From an uncultured Tateyamaria sp. (lineage in GTDB: Bacteria; Pseudomonadota; Alphaproteobacteria; Rhodobacterales; Rhodobacteraceae): a DNA stretch of 64,000 nt. The position numbers were made by a program, and so were the translations under genes. Numbering within the stretch: position 1 is the first letter of the stretch; each line of letters begins with the position of its first letter. The notes beneath the pieces were generated by a model that made no database searches, was not told the DNA's origin, and saw only the letters and a program-made list of their open reading frames with translations. Below are positions 17,597 through 26,355 of the stretch, one piece after another. The stretch lies in assembly GCF_947494755.1 (NCBI RefSeq), contig NZ_CANLVZ010000003.1, positions 186,001 through 250,000 of the forward strand. Reading direction: 5' to 3'.

Positions 17597-18910
17597 ATGT
17601 CTATAATGAAAACACTGCTGACCACTGCGGTTGGCCTGGGCCTGACGGCTGGCATCGCTGCCGCGGATGGTCACGCAAAGACAATCACCATCGCTACCGT
17701 GAACAATGGCGACATGATCCGTATGCAGGGTTACACAGACCAGTTCACCGAACAGACCGGCATCAACGTCGAGTGGGTGACGCTGGAAGAGAACGTGCTG
17801 CGCCAGCGTGTCACAACAGACATCACGACAAACGGTGGGTCCTTCGACATCATGACGATCGGCATGTACGAAACGCCGATCTGGGGTGCCAACGGCTGGC
17901 TTGTCCCGCTGGATGACCTCTCGGATGAGTACAACGTCGGCGACATCCTGCCCGCGATGGCCGGTGGTCTGAGCCACGACGGCACGCTGTATGCGGCACC
18001 GTTCTACGGCGAAAGCTCGATGGTGATGTATCGCACCGACCTGATGGAAGCGGCTGGCATGGAAATGCCTGATGCGCCGACATGGGAATTCATCGCCGAA
18101 GCTGCGGCTGCGATGACCGACCGTGATCAGGAAATCAACGGCATCTGCCTGCGCGGCAAAGCCGGTTGGGGCGAAGGTGGTGCATTCATCACTGCGATGT
18201 CCAACTCGTTCGGTGCACGCTGGTTCGACGAAGACTGGAACGCACAGTTCGACACCGAAGCGTGGGCGAACACCGTCAACTTCTTCAAGAACATGATGGA
18301 CGCTTCCGGTCCTGCCGGTTACGCGACAAACGGGTTTAACGAAAACCTGTCGTTGTTCCAGCAAGGCAAGTGCGGCATGTGGATCGACGCAACAGTTGCG
18401 GCATCCTTTGTGACCAACCCTGACGAGTCGACTGTTGCTGACAGCGTCGGCTTTGCACTGGCACCTGACAATGGTTTGGGCAAACGCTCCAACTGGCTCT
18501 GGGCCTGGGCGCTCGCCGTTCCTGCGGGCACACAGCAAGAAGCTGAAGCCAAGCAGTTCATCGAGTGGGCGACAAGCACCGACTACATCGAACTGGTTGC
18601 CGGCAACGAAGGTTGGGCCAACGTGCCTCCGGGTGCGCGTACATCGCTGTACGAAAACCCTGAGTACCAGAAAGTGCCTTTCGCACAGATGACTCTGGAC
18701 TCGATCCTGTCGGCTGACCCCAACAACTCCACAGTTGAACCAAGCCCCTATGTGGGTGTCCAGTTCGCTGCGATCCCAGAGTTCGCGGGTATTGCGACCG
18801 AAGTGAGCCAGGAGTTCTCGGCCGCCTATGCCGGTCAGCAGACCGTCGAGCAGGCTCTTGCCAACGCGCAAGAGATCACGACCGAAGCAATGGAAGCGGC
18901 CGGCTACTAA
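17597..18910 (+). CDS. smoE: Sorbitol/mannitol ABC transporter substrate-binding protein
   Basis: 437 residues, family 1 extracellular solute-binding protein. The signal peptide (MSIMKTLLTTAVGLGLTAGI, cleavage near residue 23) is followed by the two-lobe fold, with TLYAAPFYGESSMVMYRTDL typical of polyol binders. The start at 17597 is set by GGGAGG 6 bases upstream; an in-frame codon at 17549 lies inside the promoter. It delivers polyols to SmoFG-SmoK. Codon choice is more biased than in the neighbours (few rare codons), as expected for an abundant periplasmic protein. Confidence 0.9.
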   Translation: MSIMKTLLTTAVGLGLTAGIAAADGHAKTITIATVNNGDMIRMQGYTDQFTEQTGINVEWVTLEENVLRQRVTTDITTNGGSFDIMTIGMYETPIWGANGWLVPLDDLSDEYNVGDILPAMAGGLSHDGTLYAAPFYGESSMVMYRTDLMEAAGMEMPDAPTWEFIAEAAAAMTDRDQEINGICLRGKAGWGEGGAFITAMSNSFGARWFDEDWNAQFDTEAWANTVNFFKNMMDASGPAGYATNGFNENLSLFQQGKCGMWIDATVAASFVTNPDESTVADSVGFALAPDNGLGKRSNWLWAWALAVPAGTQQEAEAKQFIEWATSTDYIELVAGNEGWANVPPGARTSLYENPEYQKVPFAQMTLDSILSADPNNSTVEPSPYVGVQFAAIPEFAGIATEVSQEFSAAYAGQQTVEQALANAQEITTEAMEAAGY

Positions 18911-18928
18911 GCCTTCCGACTCAACATC

Positions 18929-18957
18929 TCAGGCGGCGCGTTTGTCGCGCCGCCTGA
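18929..18957 (+). other. Perfect intercistronic hairpin after smoE
   Basis: A 12-base-pair GC-rich perfect stem (TCAGGCGGCGCG with its complement) with loop TTTGT, in the 152-base gap between smoE and smoF. No long T run follows, so it is not a canonical terminator. Hairpins at this place in ABC operons commonly protect the binding-protein mRNA and reduce read-through to the permease genes; that role is inferred here. Confidence 0.6.
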
Positions 18958-19062
18958 TCTGTCAGATCTTTCTGCGATTATCGGCTCTTTCGCGAATTCC
19001 GGCTGGAATTTCCGCAAGCTTCGATTCCGTGCGTATTCACTTTCAATCAAAGGAACACTGAC

Positions 19063-19929
19063 ATGGCTACAGCGCATTCCCGATCCGCCGCCCGCATCAT
19101 GATCGCACCCGCAGTGTTCCTATTGCTGGTGTGGATGCTCGTCCCGCTCTGCATGACGCTTTACTTCTCGTTTGCCGATTACCGCCCGCTGCGCGCCACG
19201 TTTGATGCATGGATCGGGTTTGACAACTACGTTCGCTTCGTCAGTTCGTCCTCGTTCCTGAGGTCGGTTGGCACAACCCTGTGGATGGTGGGCGGTATTC
19301 TGTCGATCACCATCGTGGGCGGAGTATTGATGGCGCTACTGCTCGACCGGCAGATGTACGGTCAGGGCATTGTCCGCATTCTCGTCATCGCACCCTTCTT
19401 TGTGATGCCCACTGTGTCCGCGCTTGTGTGGAAGAACATGTTCTTCAACGTTGACAATGGGCTGTTTTCCTACCTCTACAAGTTCCTCGGATTGCAGCCG
19501 TATGACTTTCTCAGTCAGGCACCGGTATTCTCGATCGTGATCATTGTGGCCTGGCAATGGTTGCCCTTTGCGACGCTGATCCTTCTGACGGCGGTGCAGT
19601 CGCTGGACAGTGAGCAGCTTGAGGCCGCCGAGATGGACGGGGCGCCCGTGCTGTCGCGGTTCCGCTTTATCATCCTGCCGCACCTCAGCCGAGCGATCAC
19701 GGTTGTAATCCTGATCCAGACGATCTTCTTGCTGTCGATCTTTGCCGAGATTTTCGTGACCACCAACGGCGCCTTTGGCACCCGCACGCTGACCTATCTG
19801 GTCTACCAGCGCGTGTTGGAAAGCCAGAACGTGGGCCTTGGATCCGCCGGGGGCATCATTGCCGTCATCCTTGCCAACATTGTTGCGATCTTCCTGATGC
19901 GGATCGTCGGCAAGAACCTCGATAACTGA
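19063..19929 (+). CDS. smoF: Polyol ABC transporter permease
   Basis: 288 residues with six membrane segments (MalF-type). The cytoplasmic EAA loop reads EQLEAAEMDGAPVLSRFRFI, which docks on the ATPase. The N-terminus is short, as in carbohydrate permeases outside the MalF subgroup. It pairs with SmoG, whose gene starts 14 bases after this one ends. Confidence 0.9.
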   Translation: MATAHSRSAARIMIAPAVFLLLVWMLVPLCMTLYFSFADYRPLRATFDAWIGFDNYVRFVSSSSFLRSVGTTLWMVGGILSITIVGGVLMALLLDRQMYGQGIVRILVIAPFFVMPTVSALVWKNMFFNVDNGLFSYLYKFLGLQPYDFLSQAPVFSIVIIVAWQWLPFATLILLTAVQSLDSEQLEAAEMDGAPVLSRFRFIILPHLSRAITVVILIQTIFLLSIFAEIFVTTNGAFGTRTLTYLVYQRVLESQNVGLGSAGGIIAVILANIVAIFLMRIVGKNLDN

Positions 19930-19943
19930 GGGAGGACTTAGAT

Positions 19944-20774
19944 ATGGCCCGCGCAATCACCACCAAACAGAAAGTCATCTGGACGGCCCTTGCATGGGCG
20001 TTTGGTCTGCTGATGTTCTTTCCGATCATGTGGACGTTCCTGACCTCTTTCAAAACCGAAGGGACAGCTATCGCCGATCCGCCCGTTTGGTTCTTCTTTG
20101 ACTGGACGCTTGAGAATTACACGGCCGTTCAGGAACGCTCGAACTATCCCAAGGCGTTGATGAACTCGATCATCATTGCGGTCGGCTCGACCTTGCTCGG
20201 TATCCTGATCGCGGTGCCAGCGGCCTGGTCCATGGCCTTTGTGCCCGGTAAGCGCACCAAGGACGTGCTCTTGTGGATGCTCAGCACCAAAATGCTGCCC
20301 GCCGTTGGCGTCCTCTATCCGCTGGTGCTGCTGGCCAAGTGGCTGGGTGTGATGGACAGTCGCGCGCTGTTGATCGTGGTGCTGATGCTGATCAACCTGC
20401 CGATCATCGTCTGGATGCTTTACACGTACTTCAAGGAAATCCCTGGTGAGATCCTTGAGGCATCGCGTATGGACGGGGCGAGCCTGCGTTCCGAAATCCT
20501 CTATGTGCTGACGCCCATGGCTTTGCCGGGTATCGCCTCGACCATTCTGCTCAACATCATTCTGGCCTGGAACGAAGCGTTTTGGACCATCCTTCTGACC
20601 ACCGTAGATGCGGCACCACTCACGGCCTTTATCGCCAGCTTCTCCGCTCCTGAGGGTCTTTTTTACGCCAAACTGTCGGCGGCTTCTATGATGGCAATTG
20701 CGCCCATTCTGATCATGGGCTGGTTCAGCCAGAAACAACTTGTCCGCGGCCTGACGTTCGGCGCGGTGAAATAA
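19944..20774 (+). CDS. smoG: Polyol ABC transporter permease
   Basis: 276 residues with six membrane segments (MalG-type). The EAA loop is EILEASRMDGASLRSEILYV. The N-terminal basic stretch is followed by WTALAWAFGLLMFFPIMWTF as the first membrane helix. It forms the channel with SmoF. A GGGAGGA ribosome site lies before the ATG. Confidence 0.9.
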   Translation: MARAITTKQKVIWTALAWAFGLLMFFPIMWTFLTSFKTEGTAIADPPVWFFFDWTLENYTAVQERSNYPKALMNSIIIAVGSTLLGILIAVPAAWSMAFVPGKRTKDVLLWMLSTKMLPAVGVLYPLVLLAKWLGVMDSRALLIVVLMLINLPIIVWMLYTYFKEIPGEILEASRMDGASLRSEILYVLTPMALPGIASTILLNIILAWNEAFWTILLTTVDAAPLTAFIASFSAPEGLFYAKLSAASMMAIAPILIMGWFSQKQLVRGLTFGAVK

Positions 20775-20786
20775 GGAACCTGACCA

Positions 20787-21788
20787 ATGGGACAGATCAC
20801 ACTTAACCAAGTCACCAAGAGCTTCGGCGACGTGCAAGTTATCCCGCCGCTTGATCTTCAGATCAACGAGGGCGAGTTTGTGGTTTTTGTCGGCCCCTCG
20901 GGTTGTGGCAAGTCGACCTTGTTGCGCCTGATCGCCGGGCTTGAAGATACAACATCCGGCGACATCAGCATCGACGGCAAGAACGCTACCGAATTGCCCC
21001 CCGCCAAGCGCGGGCTGGCGATGGTGTTCCAGTCCTACGCGCTTTATCCGCACATGTCCGTGCGCAAGAACATCGCGTTCCCGATGCGCATGGCGGGTCT
21101 GGACGAGGCAACGCAAAAGACCAAGATCGAGGCTGCGGCCAAGGCGCTGAACCTTACGGACTACCTTGATCGCAAGCCGGGGCAATTGTCCGGTGGTCAG
21201 CGCCAGCGTGTTGCCATTGGCCGCGCGATTGTACGTGAGCCTGCTGCGTTCCTGTTTGACGAGCCGCTGTCGAATCTTGATGCGGCCCTGCGTGTGGGAA
21301 TGCGCCTTGAGATTTCCGAGCTGCACAAAAAGCTCGAAACCACGATGATCTACGTGACGCACGATCAGGTCGAAGCGATGACGATGGCCGACAAGATCGT
21401 TGTGTTGCAGGCCGGAGTGATTGAACAGGTTGGCTCGCCACTCGAGCTCTACCACACACCACGCAACAAGTTTGTGGCGGGCTTTATCGGCTCACCCAAG
21501 ATGAACCTGATTGAAGGGCCCGAGGCGGCCAAGCACGATGCGACCACTATCGGCATTCGTCCCGAGCACATGACCGTGTCCAAGATCGAAGGGGCTTGGA
21601 AAGGCCGCGTTGGCGTGGCCGAACATTTGGGGTCCGATACATTTATTCACATCCATGAGACCGGGCTTATGGATATGATGACCGTCCGCATCACCGGCGA
21701 CATTGAGGCGACACATGGGGACACGATCTACCTGACGCCGATGGCTGATCAGATGCACCGTTTTGACGCGCAAGGCATGCGCATCTGA
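20787..21788 (+). CDS. smoK: Polyol ABC transporter ATP-binding protein (UgpC/MalK type)
   Basis: 333 residues. It has Walker [11 protein letters not shown]-loop [14 protein letters not shown], signature [14 protein letters not shown], Walker [12 protein letters not shown] and the switch histidine in [11 protein letters not shown]. The C-terminal TOBE/regulatory domain (about 235-333) is present (GIRPEHM). It drives import through SmoFG. Its stop overlaps the smoS start by 1 base. Confidence 0.92.
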   Translation: MGQITLNQVTKSFGDVQVIPPLDLQINEGEFVVFVGPSGCGKSTLLRLIAGLEDTTSGDISIDGKNATELPPAKRGLAMVFQSYALYPHMSVRKNIAFPMRMAGLDEATQKTKIEAAAKALNLTDYLDRKPGQLSGGQRQRVAIGRAIVREPAAFLFDEPLSNLDAALRVGMRLEISELHKKLETTMIYVTHDQVEAMTMADKIVVLQAGVIEQVGSPLELYHTPRNKFVAGFIGSPKMNLIEGPEAAKHDATTIGIRPEHMTVSKIEGAWKGRVGVAEHLGSDTFIHIHETGLMDMMTVRITGDIEATHGDTIYLTPMADQMHRFDAQGMRI

Positions 21789-22561
21789 TGAAACGGCTCG
21801 ACGGTAAATCGGCCCTGATCACAGGGGCCGGTCGCGGCATCGGGCGCGGGTTTGCCGAGGCCTATCTGGCCGAAGGGGCGCGCGTCGCGATTGCTGACAT
21901 CGATCTGGAGCTGGCGCAGGAGACTGCCAGGGCCCTGGGGGAAAGGGCCTATGCCATCCAGATTGATGTCAGTGACCAGGATAGCATTGATGCCGCCATT
22001 GCCTCCGTCGTATCACATGCGGGCAAGCTGGATATCCTGATCAACAACGCCGCCTTGTTTGACGCCGCCGAGACGGTGGATATCACCCGCGACAGCTATG
22101 ACAGGCTTTATGCCGTCAATGTGGCAGGCACCCTGTTCACCATGCAGGCAGCGGCCAAACAGATGATCGCCCAGGGCCACGGTGGCAAGATCATCAACAT
22201 GGCATCGCAAGCCGGGCGGCGCGGCGAAAGCCTTGTGTTGGTCTATTGCTCGACCAAGGCGGCGGTGATTTCGATGACGCAATCGGCAGGGTTGAACCTG
22301 ATCAAGCATGGGATCAACGTGAACGCCATCGCACCGGGCGTCGTCGATGGTGCCCATTGGGATCATGTGGACGCGATGTTTGCCAAACTCGAAGGCAAAG
22401 AGCCGGGCCAGAAGAAGGCCGAGGTGGCTGCGGGTGTGCCTGCGGGCCGCTTTGCGGAGCCTTCTGATTTGACGGGTATGGCAGTCTTTCTGGCATCCTC
22501 TGACTCCGATTATATTCTGTCGCAGACGTATAACGTCGACGGCGGCCAGTGGATGAGTTGA
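21788..22561 (+). CDS. smoS: Sorbitol dehydrogenase (short-chain, L-iditol 2-dehydrogenase type)
   Basis: 257 residues, classical SDR. It has the NAD-binding ITGAGRGIGRGFAEAY, DILINNAALF, and the catalytic serine-tyrosine-lysine set in NMASQAGRRG and VYCSTKAAV. It oxidises sorbitol to fructose with NAD+, as the Rhodobacter sphaeroides SmoS does. Stop and start overlap with both neighbours (smoK and mtlK), indicating coupled translation. Confidence 0.9.
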   Translation: MKRLDGKSALITGAGRGIGRGFAEAYLAEGARVAIADIDLELAQETARALGERAYAIQIDVSDQDSIDAAIASVVSHAGKLDILINNAALFDAAETVDITRDSYDRLYAVNVAGTLFTMQAAAKQMIAQGHGGKIINMASQAGRRGESLVLVYCSTKAAVISMTQSAGLNLIKHGINVNAIAPGVVDGAHWDHVDAMFAKLEGKEPGQKKAEVAAGVPAGRFAEPSDLTGMAVFLASSDSDYILSQTYNVDGGQWMS

Positions 22562-24024
22562 TGAAATTGAACCTGAATACCCTCAGCGATTTGCCAAGCG
22601 CGGTGCGCACCCCAAGCTATGATCGCGCCGACTTGTCCGCGGGTATCGTTCACATTGGGTTGGGGAATTTTCATCGTGGCCATCAGGCGTGGTATCTGCA
22701 TCGGCTGATGGATCAGGGGCTGGCGCATGATTGGGCGATCTTGGGTGCCGGTGTACGCGCAGGCGACGCGGCCCAACGCGAAAAGCTGTTGGCGCAGGAT
22801 TGTCTGACGACGCTGATCGAACTCGACCCCTCCGGCAAATCGGCGGAGGTGACCGGGTCAATGATCGGATTTGTCCCTGTTGCGGATGACAATGCGCCCC
22901 TGATTGCGCACATGGCTGAGCCGTCCATCCGTATCGTGTCGATGACAGTGACAGAGGGCGGCTATTATCAAACCGTTGAGGGTACGCTGGATGCGGATCA
23001 TGCTGATATCCAGCATGATGTTGCATTACCGGACACGCCCAGAACCGCCTTTGGCGCCATGGTCGCAGCCCTCAAGCTGCGCCGCGCAAGCGGAGCCGGT
23101 CCGTTTACCTGTCAAAGCTGTGACAACCTGCAAGGCAACGGAGACATCCTGCGTCAGACAGTTGTGGGGCTGGCGCGGTTGTCTGACCCCGACCTTGCCG
23201 ATTGGATCGAAGAGACCGTCACGTTTCCCAATTCCATGGTCGATTGCATTGTCCCGGCGACCGGGCAGACCGAACTGGCGCTGGCCCAATCCCTTGGGAT
23301 CGATGACGCTGTGCCCGTGACCCACGAAAACTTCCGCCAATGGGTGATCGAGGACAAGTTTTGCGCAGGCCGCCCTGACTGGGACAAGGTTGGTGCAACA
23401 TTTACCGACGATGTGCACACTTACGAGGCGATGAAGCTGCGCCTGCTCAATGCGGGTCACCAGATCATCGCGACGCCGGGCGAGTTGTTGTCTGTCGCCA
23501 CCATTGCAGGCACGATGGCCAACCCATTGATCGGACCGGTGTTTGCCAAGATCGCGGTCGAAGAAATCGTGCCTCACGTTGTCGCGGTCCCCGGAATGAC
23601 GCCCACGGCTTATGTCGATCTGATCACCAAGCGGTTTGCGAATCCTGAAATCTACGACACTACGCGGCGGGTCGCCTTTGACGGCTCGTCCCGGCATCCG
23701 GGCTTTTTGCACCCCGTGATCCGCGATGCGCTGGCGGCAGGAACGCCGATTGACGGCCTCGCCTTGGTCGAAGCGTTGTGGGCCCGCATGTGCGCCGGCA
23801 CCCGAGAGGACGGCAGCGTCATTGCCCCTAATGACCCTCATTGGGGACAGTTGACCGCACAGGCGCAACAGACCCGCAACGATCCGATGGCATGGTTGCG
23901 CCAGGAACAGTTTTACGGTGATCTCGGCAACAACGCCCGTTTTGCCGAAAGCTTTACGCGCTGGTTGACGTTGGTATGGGCCGAAGGCACAGAGGCGGCG
24001 CTGCGCACCTATCTGGGCCACTAG
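22561..24024 (+). CDS. mtlK: Mannitol 2-dehydrogenase
   Basis: 487 residues, polyol-specific long-chain dehydrogenase. It has the N-terminal Rossmann region GIVHIGLGNFHRGHQAWYLH, the NSMVDCIVPAT motif, and the active-site lysine region in the C-terminal domain (KLRLLNAGHQIIA). It oxidises mannitol to fructose. The ATG at 22561 shares one base with the smoS stop; an in-frame ATG 12 bases earlier is less likely. It is the last gene of the smo operon. Confidence 0.92.
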   Translation: MKLNLNTLSDLPSAVRTPSYDRADLSAGIVHIGLGNFHRGHQAWYLHRLMDQGLAHDWAILGAGVRAGDAAQREKLLAQDCLTTLIELDPSGKSAEVTGSMIGFVPVADDNAPLIAHMAEPSIRIVSMTVTEGGYYQTVEGTLDADHADIQHDVALPDTPRTAFGAMVAALKLRRASGAGPFTCQSCDNLQGNGDILRQTVVGLARLSDPDLADWIEETVTFPNSMVDCIVPATGQTELALAQSLGIDDAVPVTHENFRQWVIEDKFCAGRPDWDKVGATFTDDVHTYEAMKLRLLNAGHQIIATPGELLSVATIAGTMANPLIGPVFAKIAVEEIVPHVVAVPGMTPTAYVDLITKRFANPEIYDTTRRVAFDGSSRHPGFLHPVIRDALAAGTPIDGLALVEALWARMCAGTREDGSVIAPNDPHWGQLTAQAQQTRNDPMAWLRQEQFYGDLGNNARFAESFTRWLTLVWAEGTEAALRTYLGH

Positions 24025-24102
24025 GCCGCTCAGGAAGATACCCGATCCGAGTTGAAATTGCTGGCTGTCAGGCCCAGCTATCGGGTCAGCAAGGATCACG
24101 TC

Positions 24103-24348
24103 ATGCCCAAAACACCCAGCCCCTGTATTGATGTGTGCAAGTTCAAACGCGAGGGGCATTGCATCGGGTGTTCCATGACCAAGGCGCAGAAATCCATGTT
24201 CAAAGCCCTGAAGAAAGACACCCATCGCAAGGGCTTTATCGAAATGCTGACCGCGCAGCAGGCCCGCTTGGGCCGCTACGAGCATTGGGAGCTGGCCTAC
24301 CGCAAAAAGCTCGCCAAAAAGAAAATCGCGGCCGAGGATGTCCTCTGA
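24103..24348 (+). CDS. DUF1289 family small cysteine-rich protein
   Basis: 81 residues. The N-terminal cluster CIDVCKFKREGHCIGCSMT (four cysteines) and the following helix match the DUF1289 family, short proteins of unknown biochemical role that may bind metal or Fe-S. The C-terminus is basic (KKLAKKK). The ATG at 24103 puts the cysteine cluster at the start as is usual; the open frame extends 17 codons upstream without support. Confidence 0.75.
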   Translation: MPKTPSPCIDVCKFKREGHCIGCSMTKAQKSMFKALKKDTHRKGFIEMLTAQQARLGRYEHWELAYRKKLAKKKIAAEDVL

Positions 24349-24378
24349 CCGCGATGGGTTTGGAGTCTCGTTTGTGGA

Positions 24379-24852
24379 TCAGTCGGTGAGGTGGGCTCGC
24401 AGCATCCATGCAAACTTCTCGTGGGTCTGACCGCGCGCGATGCACAAATCCTCTGTCAGGGTGTCGCCGTGATCTGCCGCTAGCGCGCCACTGCCTGCAA
24501 GCGTCGCGGCAAGCGTTTCCTGCGCTTCTTTCAACAGCTTGATCATCTGCTGATCGCTTGCGTGACCATCATGTTCCTGCACTTTGGACCGCTTTAGCAT
24601 TCCGGCCAATGTACCGCCGGCGTGGGCGTCCAAGGCGCGGATTCGTTCGGCCAGGTCGTCCTGAGCCACAAAGTGATCTTCGTAGATCGTCTGGAACAAC
24701 TCGTGCAGCGGGCCAAAAGCCATCCCCTTGACATTCCAGTGGAAATTTTGCGCCAACATGGTCGCGACGGCGGTCTCTGCGACGGATTGGTTCAGTGCGT
24801 CCGCGATGGCGGTACGTGCGTCTGTGTTCAACGCTGCGGCGGTCTGTGTCAT
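24379..24852 (-). CDS. dps: Dps family DNA-binding ferritin-like protein
   Basis: 157 residues, four-helix ferritin fold. The ferroxidase residues lie in MLAQNFHWNVKG and TIYEDHFVAQDDLAERI. Dps stores iron using H2O2 and protects DNA in starvation and oxidative stress. The N-terminus lacks a lysine-rich tail, so strong DNA binding is not assured. An Irr-like ICE box and a promoter lie in the 240 bases before the gene. Confidence 0.9.
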   Translation of the reverse strand: MTQTAAALNTDARTAIADALNQSVAETAVATMLAQNFHWNVKGMAFGPLHELFQTIYEDHFVAQDDLAERIRALDAHAGGTLAGMLKRSKVQEHDGHASDQQMIKLLKEAQETLAATLAGSGALAADHGDTLTEDLCIARGQTHEKFAWMLRAHLTD

Positions 24853-24907
24853 ATGCTTACCCTCGAAAGTTGTCTGATCTGGCTGGCACTGTGCTGGCTA
24901 TGCCATG

Positions 24908-24935
24908 AACATAGAGGCTGGCTGTCACTTGCCAA
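24908..24935 (-). promoter_or_regulatory. Candidate dps promoter
   Basis: On the minus strand TTGGCA (24935-24930) and TATGTT (24913-24908) are separated by 16 bases, about 55 bases before the dps ATG. The ICE palindrome lies 6 bases upstream of the -35 element. Confidence 0.45.
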
Positions 24936-24941
24936 GTCGCT

Positions 24942-24958
24942 TTTAGAATTATTCTAAA
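24942..24958 (-). promoter_or_regulatory. ICE-type iron-response palindrome (probable Irr site) before dps
   Basis: TTTAGAATTATTCTAAA is a perfect 17-base palindrome with 8-base arms. It matches the iron-control element consensus TTTAGAA-N3-TTCTAAA reported for Irr in Alphaproteobacteria. Its position next to the -35 of dps, an iron-storage gene, fits regulation by iron status. Whether Irr represses or activates here cannot be read from sequence. Confidence 0.75.
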
Positions 24959-25090
24959 GTTTGGTGTGCTGGCTTGCAAAAATGTGATGACTGGAGTCTG
25001 CAACAGTCTTGCAGGATCGTCACTAAACAGGCTGATAGGGCGACGACGTCCTTATCAAAGGACCGGCCGTTCTCGGATTTTGGGGGTGGT

Positions 25091-25176
25091 TGGTGCCCAG
25101 AAGAGGACTCGAACCTCCACGTCCATACGGACACTAGCACCTGAAGCTAGCGCGTCTACCATTCCGCCATCTGGGC
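25091..25176 (-). tRNA. tRNA-Leu (CAG anticodon)
   Basis: The minus strand folds as a class II tRNA: acceptor arms GCCCAGA and TCTGGGC, discriminator A followed by an encoded CCA, anticodon loop with CAG in GCTAGCTTCAGGTGCTAGT, long variable arm, and T-arm GGTTCGAGTC. Length is 86 with CCA. The sequence closely follows the bacterial Leu-CAG tRNA. It is alone, between dps and the NDUFA9-like gene; no integrase or attachment duplication is visible beside it. Confidence 0.97.
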
Positions 25177-25374
25177 ACGAAGTGGTTCGGGCTGATTAAG
25201 CGTAGCGGGCAAAGGTGTCAATCTGATTCTGGACTGGGCCGGGGCCGGACTTGCAGACGGCTTCGGCTGGCCTTTTCCGGAACAAAGAACAGCGCCCCCG
25301 TGCCAATTTGGCGTCTTGTCTGTGCATGGGGCGGGGCGTAGATATGGACCAAATTTGTGTGCGAGGAGCGCGTT

Positions 25375-26355
25375 ATGTCCAAGCTGGTCACTATTTATGG
25401 CGGGTCCGGGTTTGTCGGTCGGTATATCGCACGCCGCATGGCCAAAGCCGGTTGGCGCGTGCGTGTTGCTGTGCGTCGCCCGAACGAGGCGATCTTTGTC
25501 AAACCCTACGGCGTTGTCGGTCAGGTCGAGCCGGTCTTGTGCAACATCCGCGACGACACCTCTGTCGGGCAGGTGATGGCGGGCGCGGACGCAGTTGTAA
25601 ATTGTGTCGGTATTCTCGCGGCAAACGGCAAGAACACTTTTGAAGCTGTGCAGTCCGAAGGTGCTGGCCGCATCGCGCGCATTGCTGCGGCACAGGGCGT
25701 GTCAAAGATGGTACAAATCTCGGCCATCGGCGCGGATGTGGACAGCGAAAGTGACTATGCCCGCACCAAGGGTCTGGGCGAACAGGCGGTTCTGGAGCAT
25801 ATGCCGGACGCCGTGATCCTGCGGCCCTCAATTGTGTTTGGGGCCGAGGATGAGTTTTTCAATCGCTTCGCATCCATGACCCGGCTAGGTCCTGTGCTGC
25901 CCGTCGTTGGGGCCGATACGCTGTTTCAACCGGTCTATGTCGATGATGTGGCCAAGGCGGCTGAGCTGGCGTTGACCACTGACGTGACCCCGGGGATTTA
26001 CGAGCTTGGCGGACCGGACGTGCGCGATTTCCGGTCGTTGATGGCCACAATGCTGGACGTCATTCGCCGTCGCCGCATGGTGGTGAACATCCCGTTCCCG
26101 ATGGCTGCCTTGATGGGTTTTGGCTTTGATATGGCCAACACGCTGTCTCTCGGATTGGTACCGGCCCAGATCACGCGCGATCAGGTGCGCAACCTGCGCA
26201 ATGACAATGTCGTCGCGGAGGATGCGATGGGGTTTGCCGCGCTGGGCATTGAACCTGTGGCCCTTGAAACCGTGTTGCCAGACTATCTGTGGCGTTTCCG
26301 CCCGTCAGGTCAATACGACGCGATCAAGGAAAGTGCCAAGAACCTGAAGGCCTAG
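25375..26355 (+). CDS. NDUFA9-like NAD(P)-binding protein (complex I-associated family)
   Basis: 326 residues. An atypical SDR with a Rossmann motif at the very start (VTIYGGSGFVGRYIARRMAK) and LRPSIVFGAEDEFFNRFASM. Alphaproteobacterial members resemble mitochondrial complex I subunit NDUFA9, which binds NADPH structurally rather than catalysing a known reaction. No YxxxK dyad of a classical SDR is evident; ARTKGLGEQ replaces the usual YxxxK block. The GAGGAG site fixes the ATG at 25375. It ends 4 bases into the convergent uppP gene. Confidence 0.82.
   Translation: MSKLVTIYGGSGFVGRYIARRMAKAGWRVRVAVRRPNEAIFVKPYGVVGQVEPVLCNIRDDTSVGQVMAGADAVVNCVGILAANGKNTFEAVQSEGAGRIARIAAAQGVSKMVQISAIGADVDSESDYARTKGLGEQAVLEHMPDAVILRPSIVFGAEDEFFNRFASMTRLGPVLPVVGADTLFQPVYVDDVAKAAELALTTDVTPGIYELGGPDVRDFRSLMATMLDVIRRRRMVVNIPFPMAALMGFGFDMANTLSLGLVPAQITRDQVRNLRNDNVVAEDAMGFAALGIEPVALETVLPDYLWRFRPSGQYDAIKESAKNLKA

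Noticed and set aside
17594-18871. 425-codon minus-strand frame opposite smoE
   Set aside because: Mirror of the strongly biased codon use of smoE; no motif, no ribosome site.
19938-21455. 505-codon minus-strand frame across smoG and smoK
   Set aside because: Spans two genes with intact transporter motifs on the other strand; repeats of H, Q and D are typical of an antisense reading.
25091-25176. tRNA-Leu as an integration site for a mobile element
   Set aside because: No integrase, no direct repeat of the tRNA end and no change of base use on either side.
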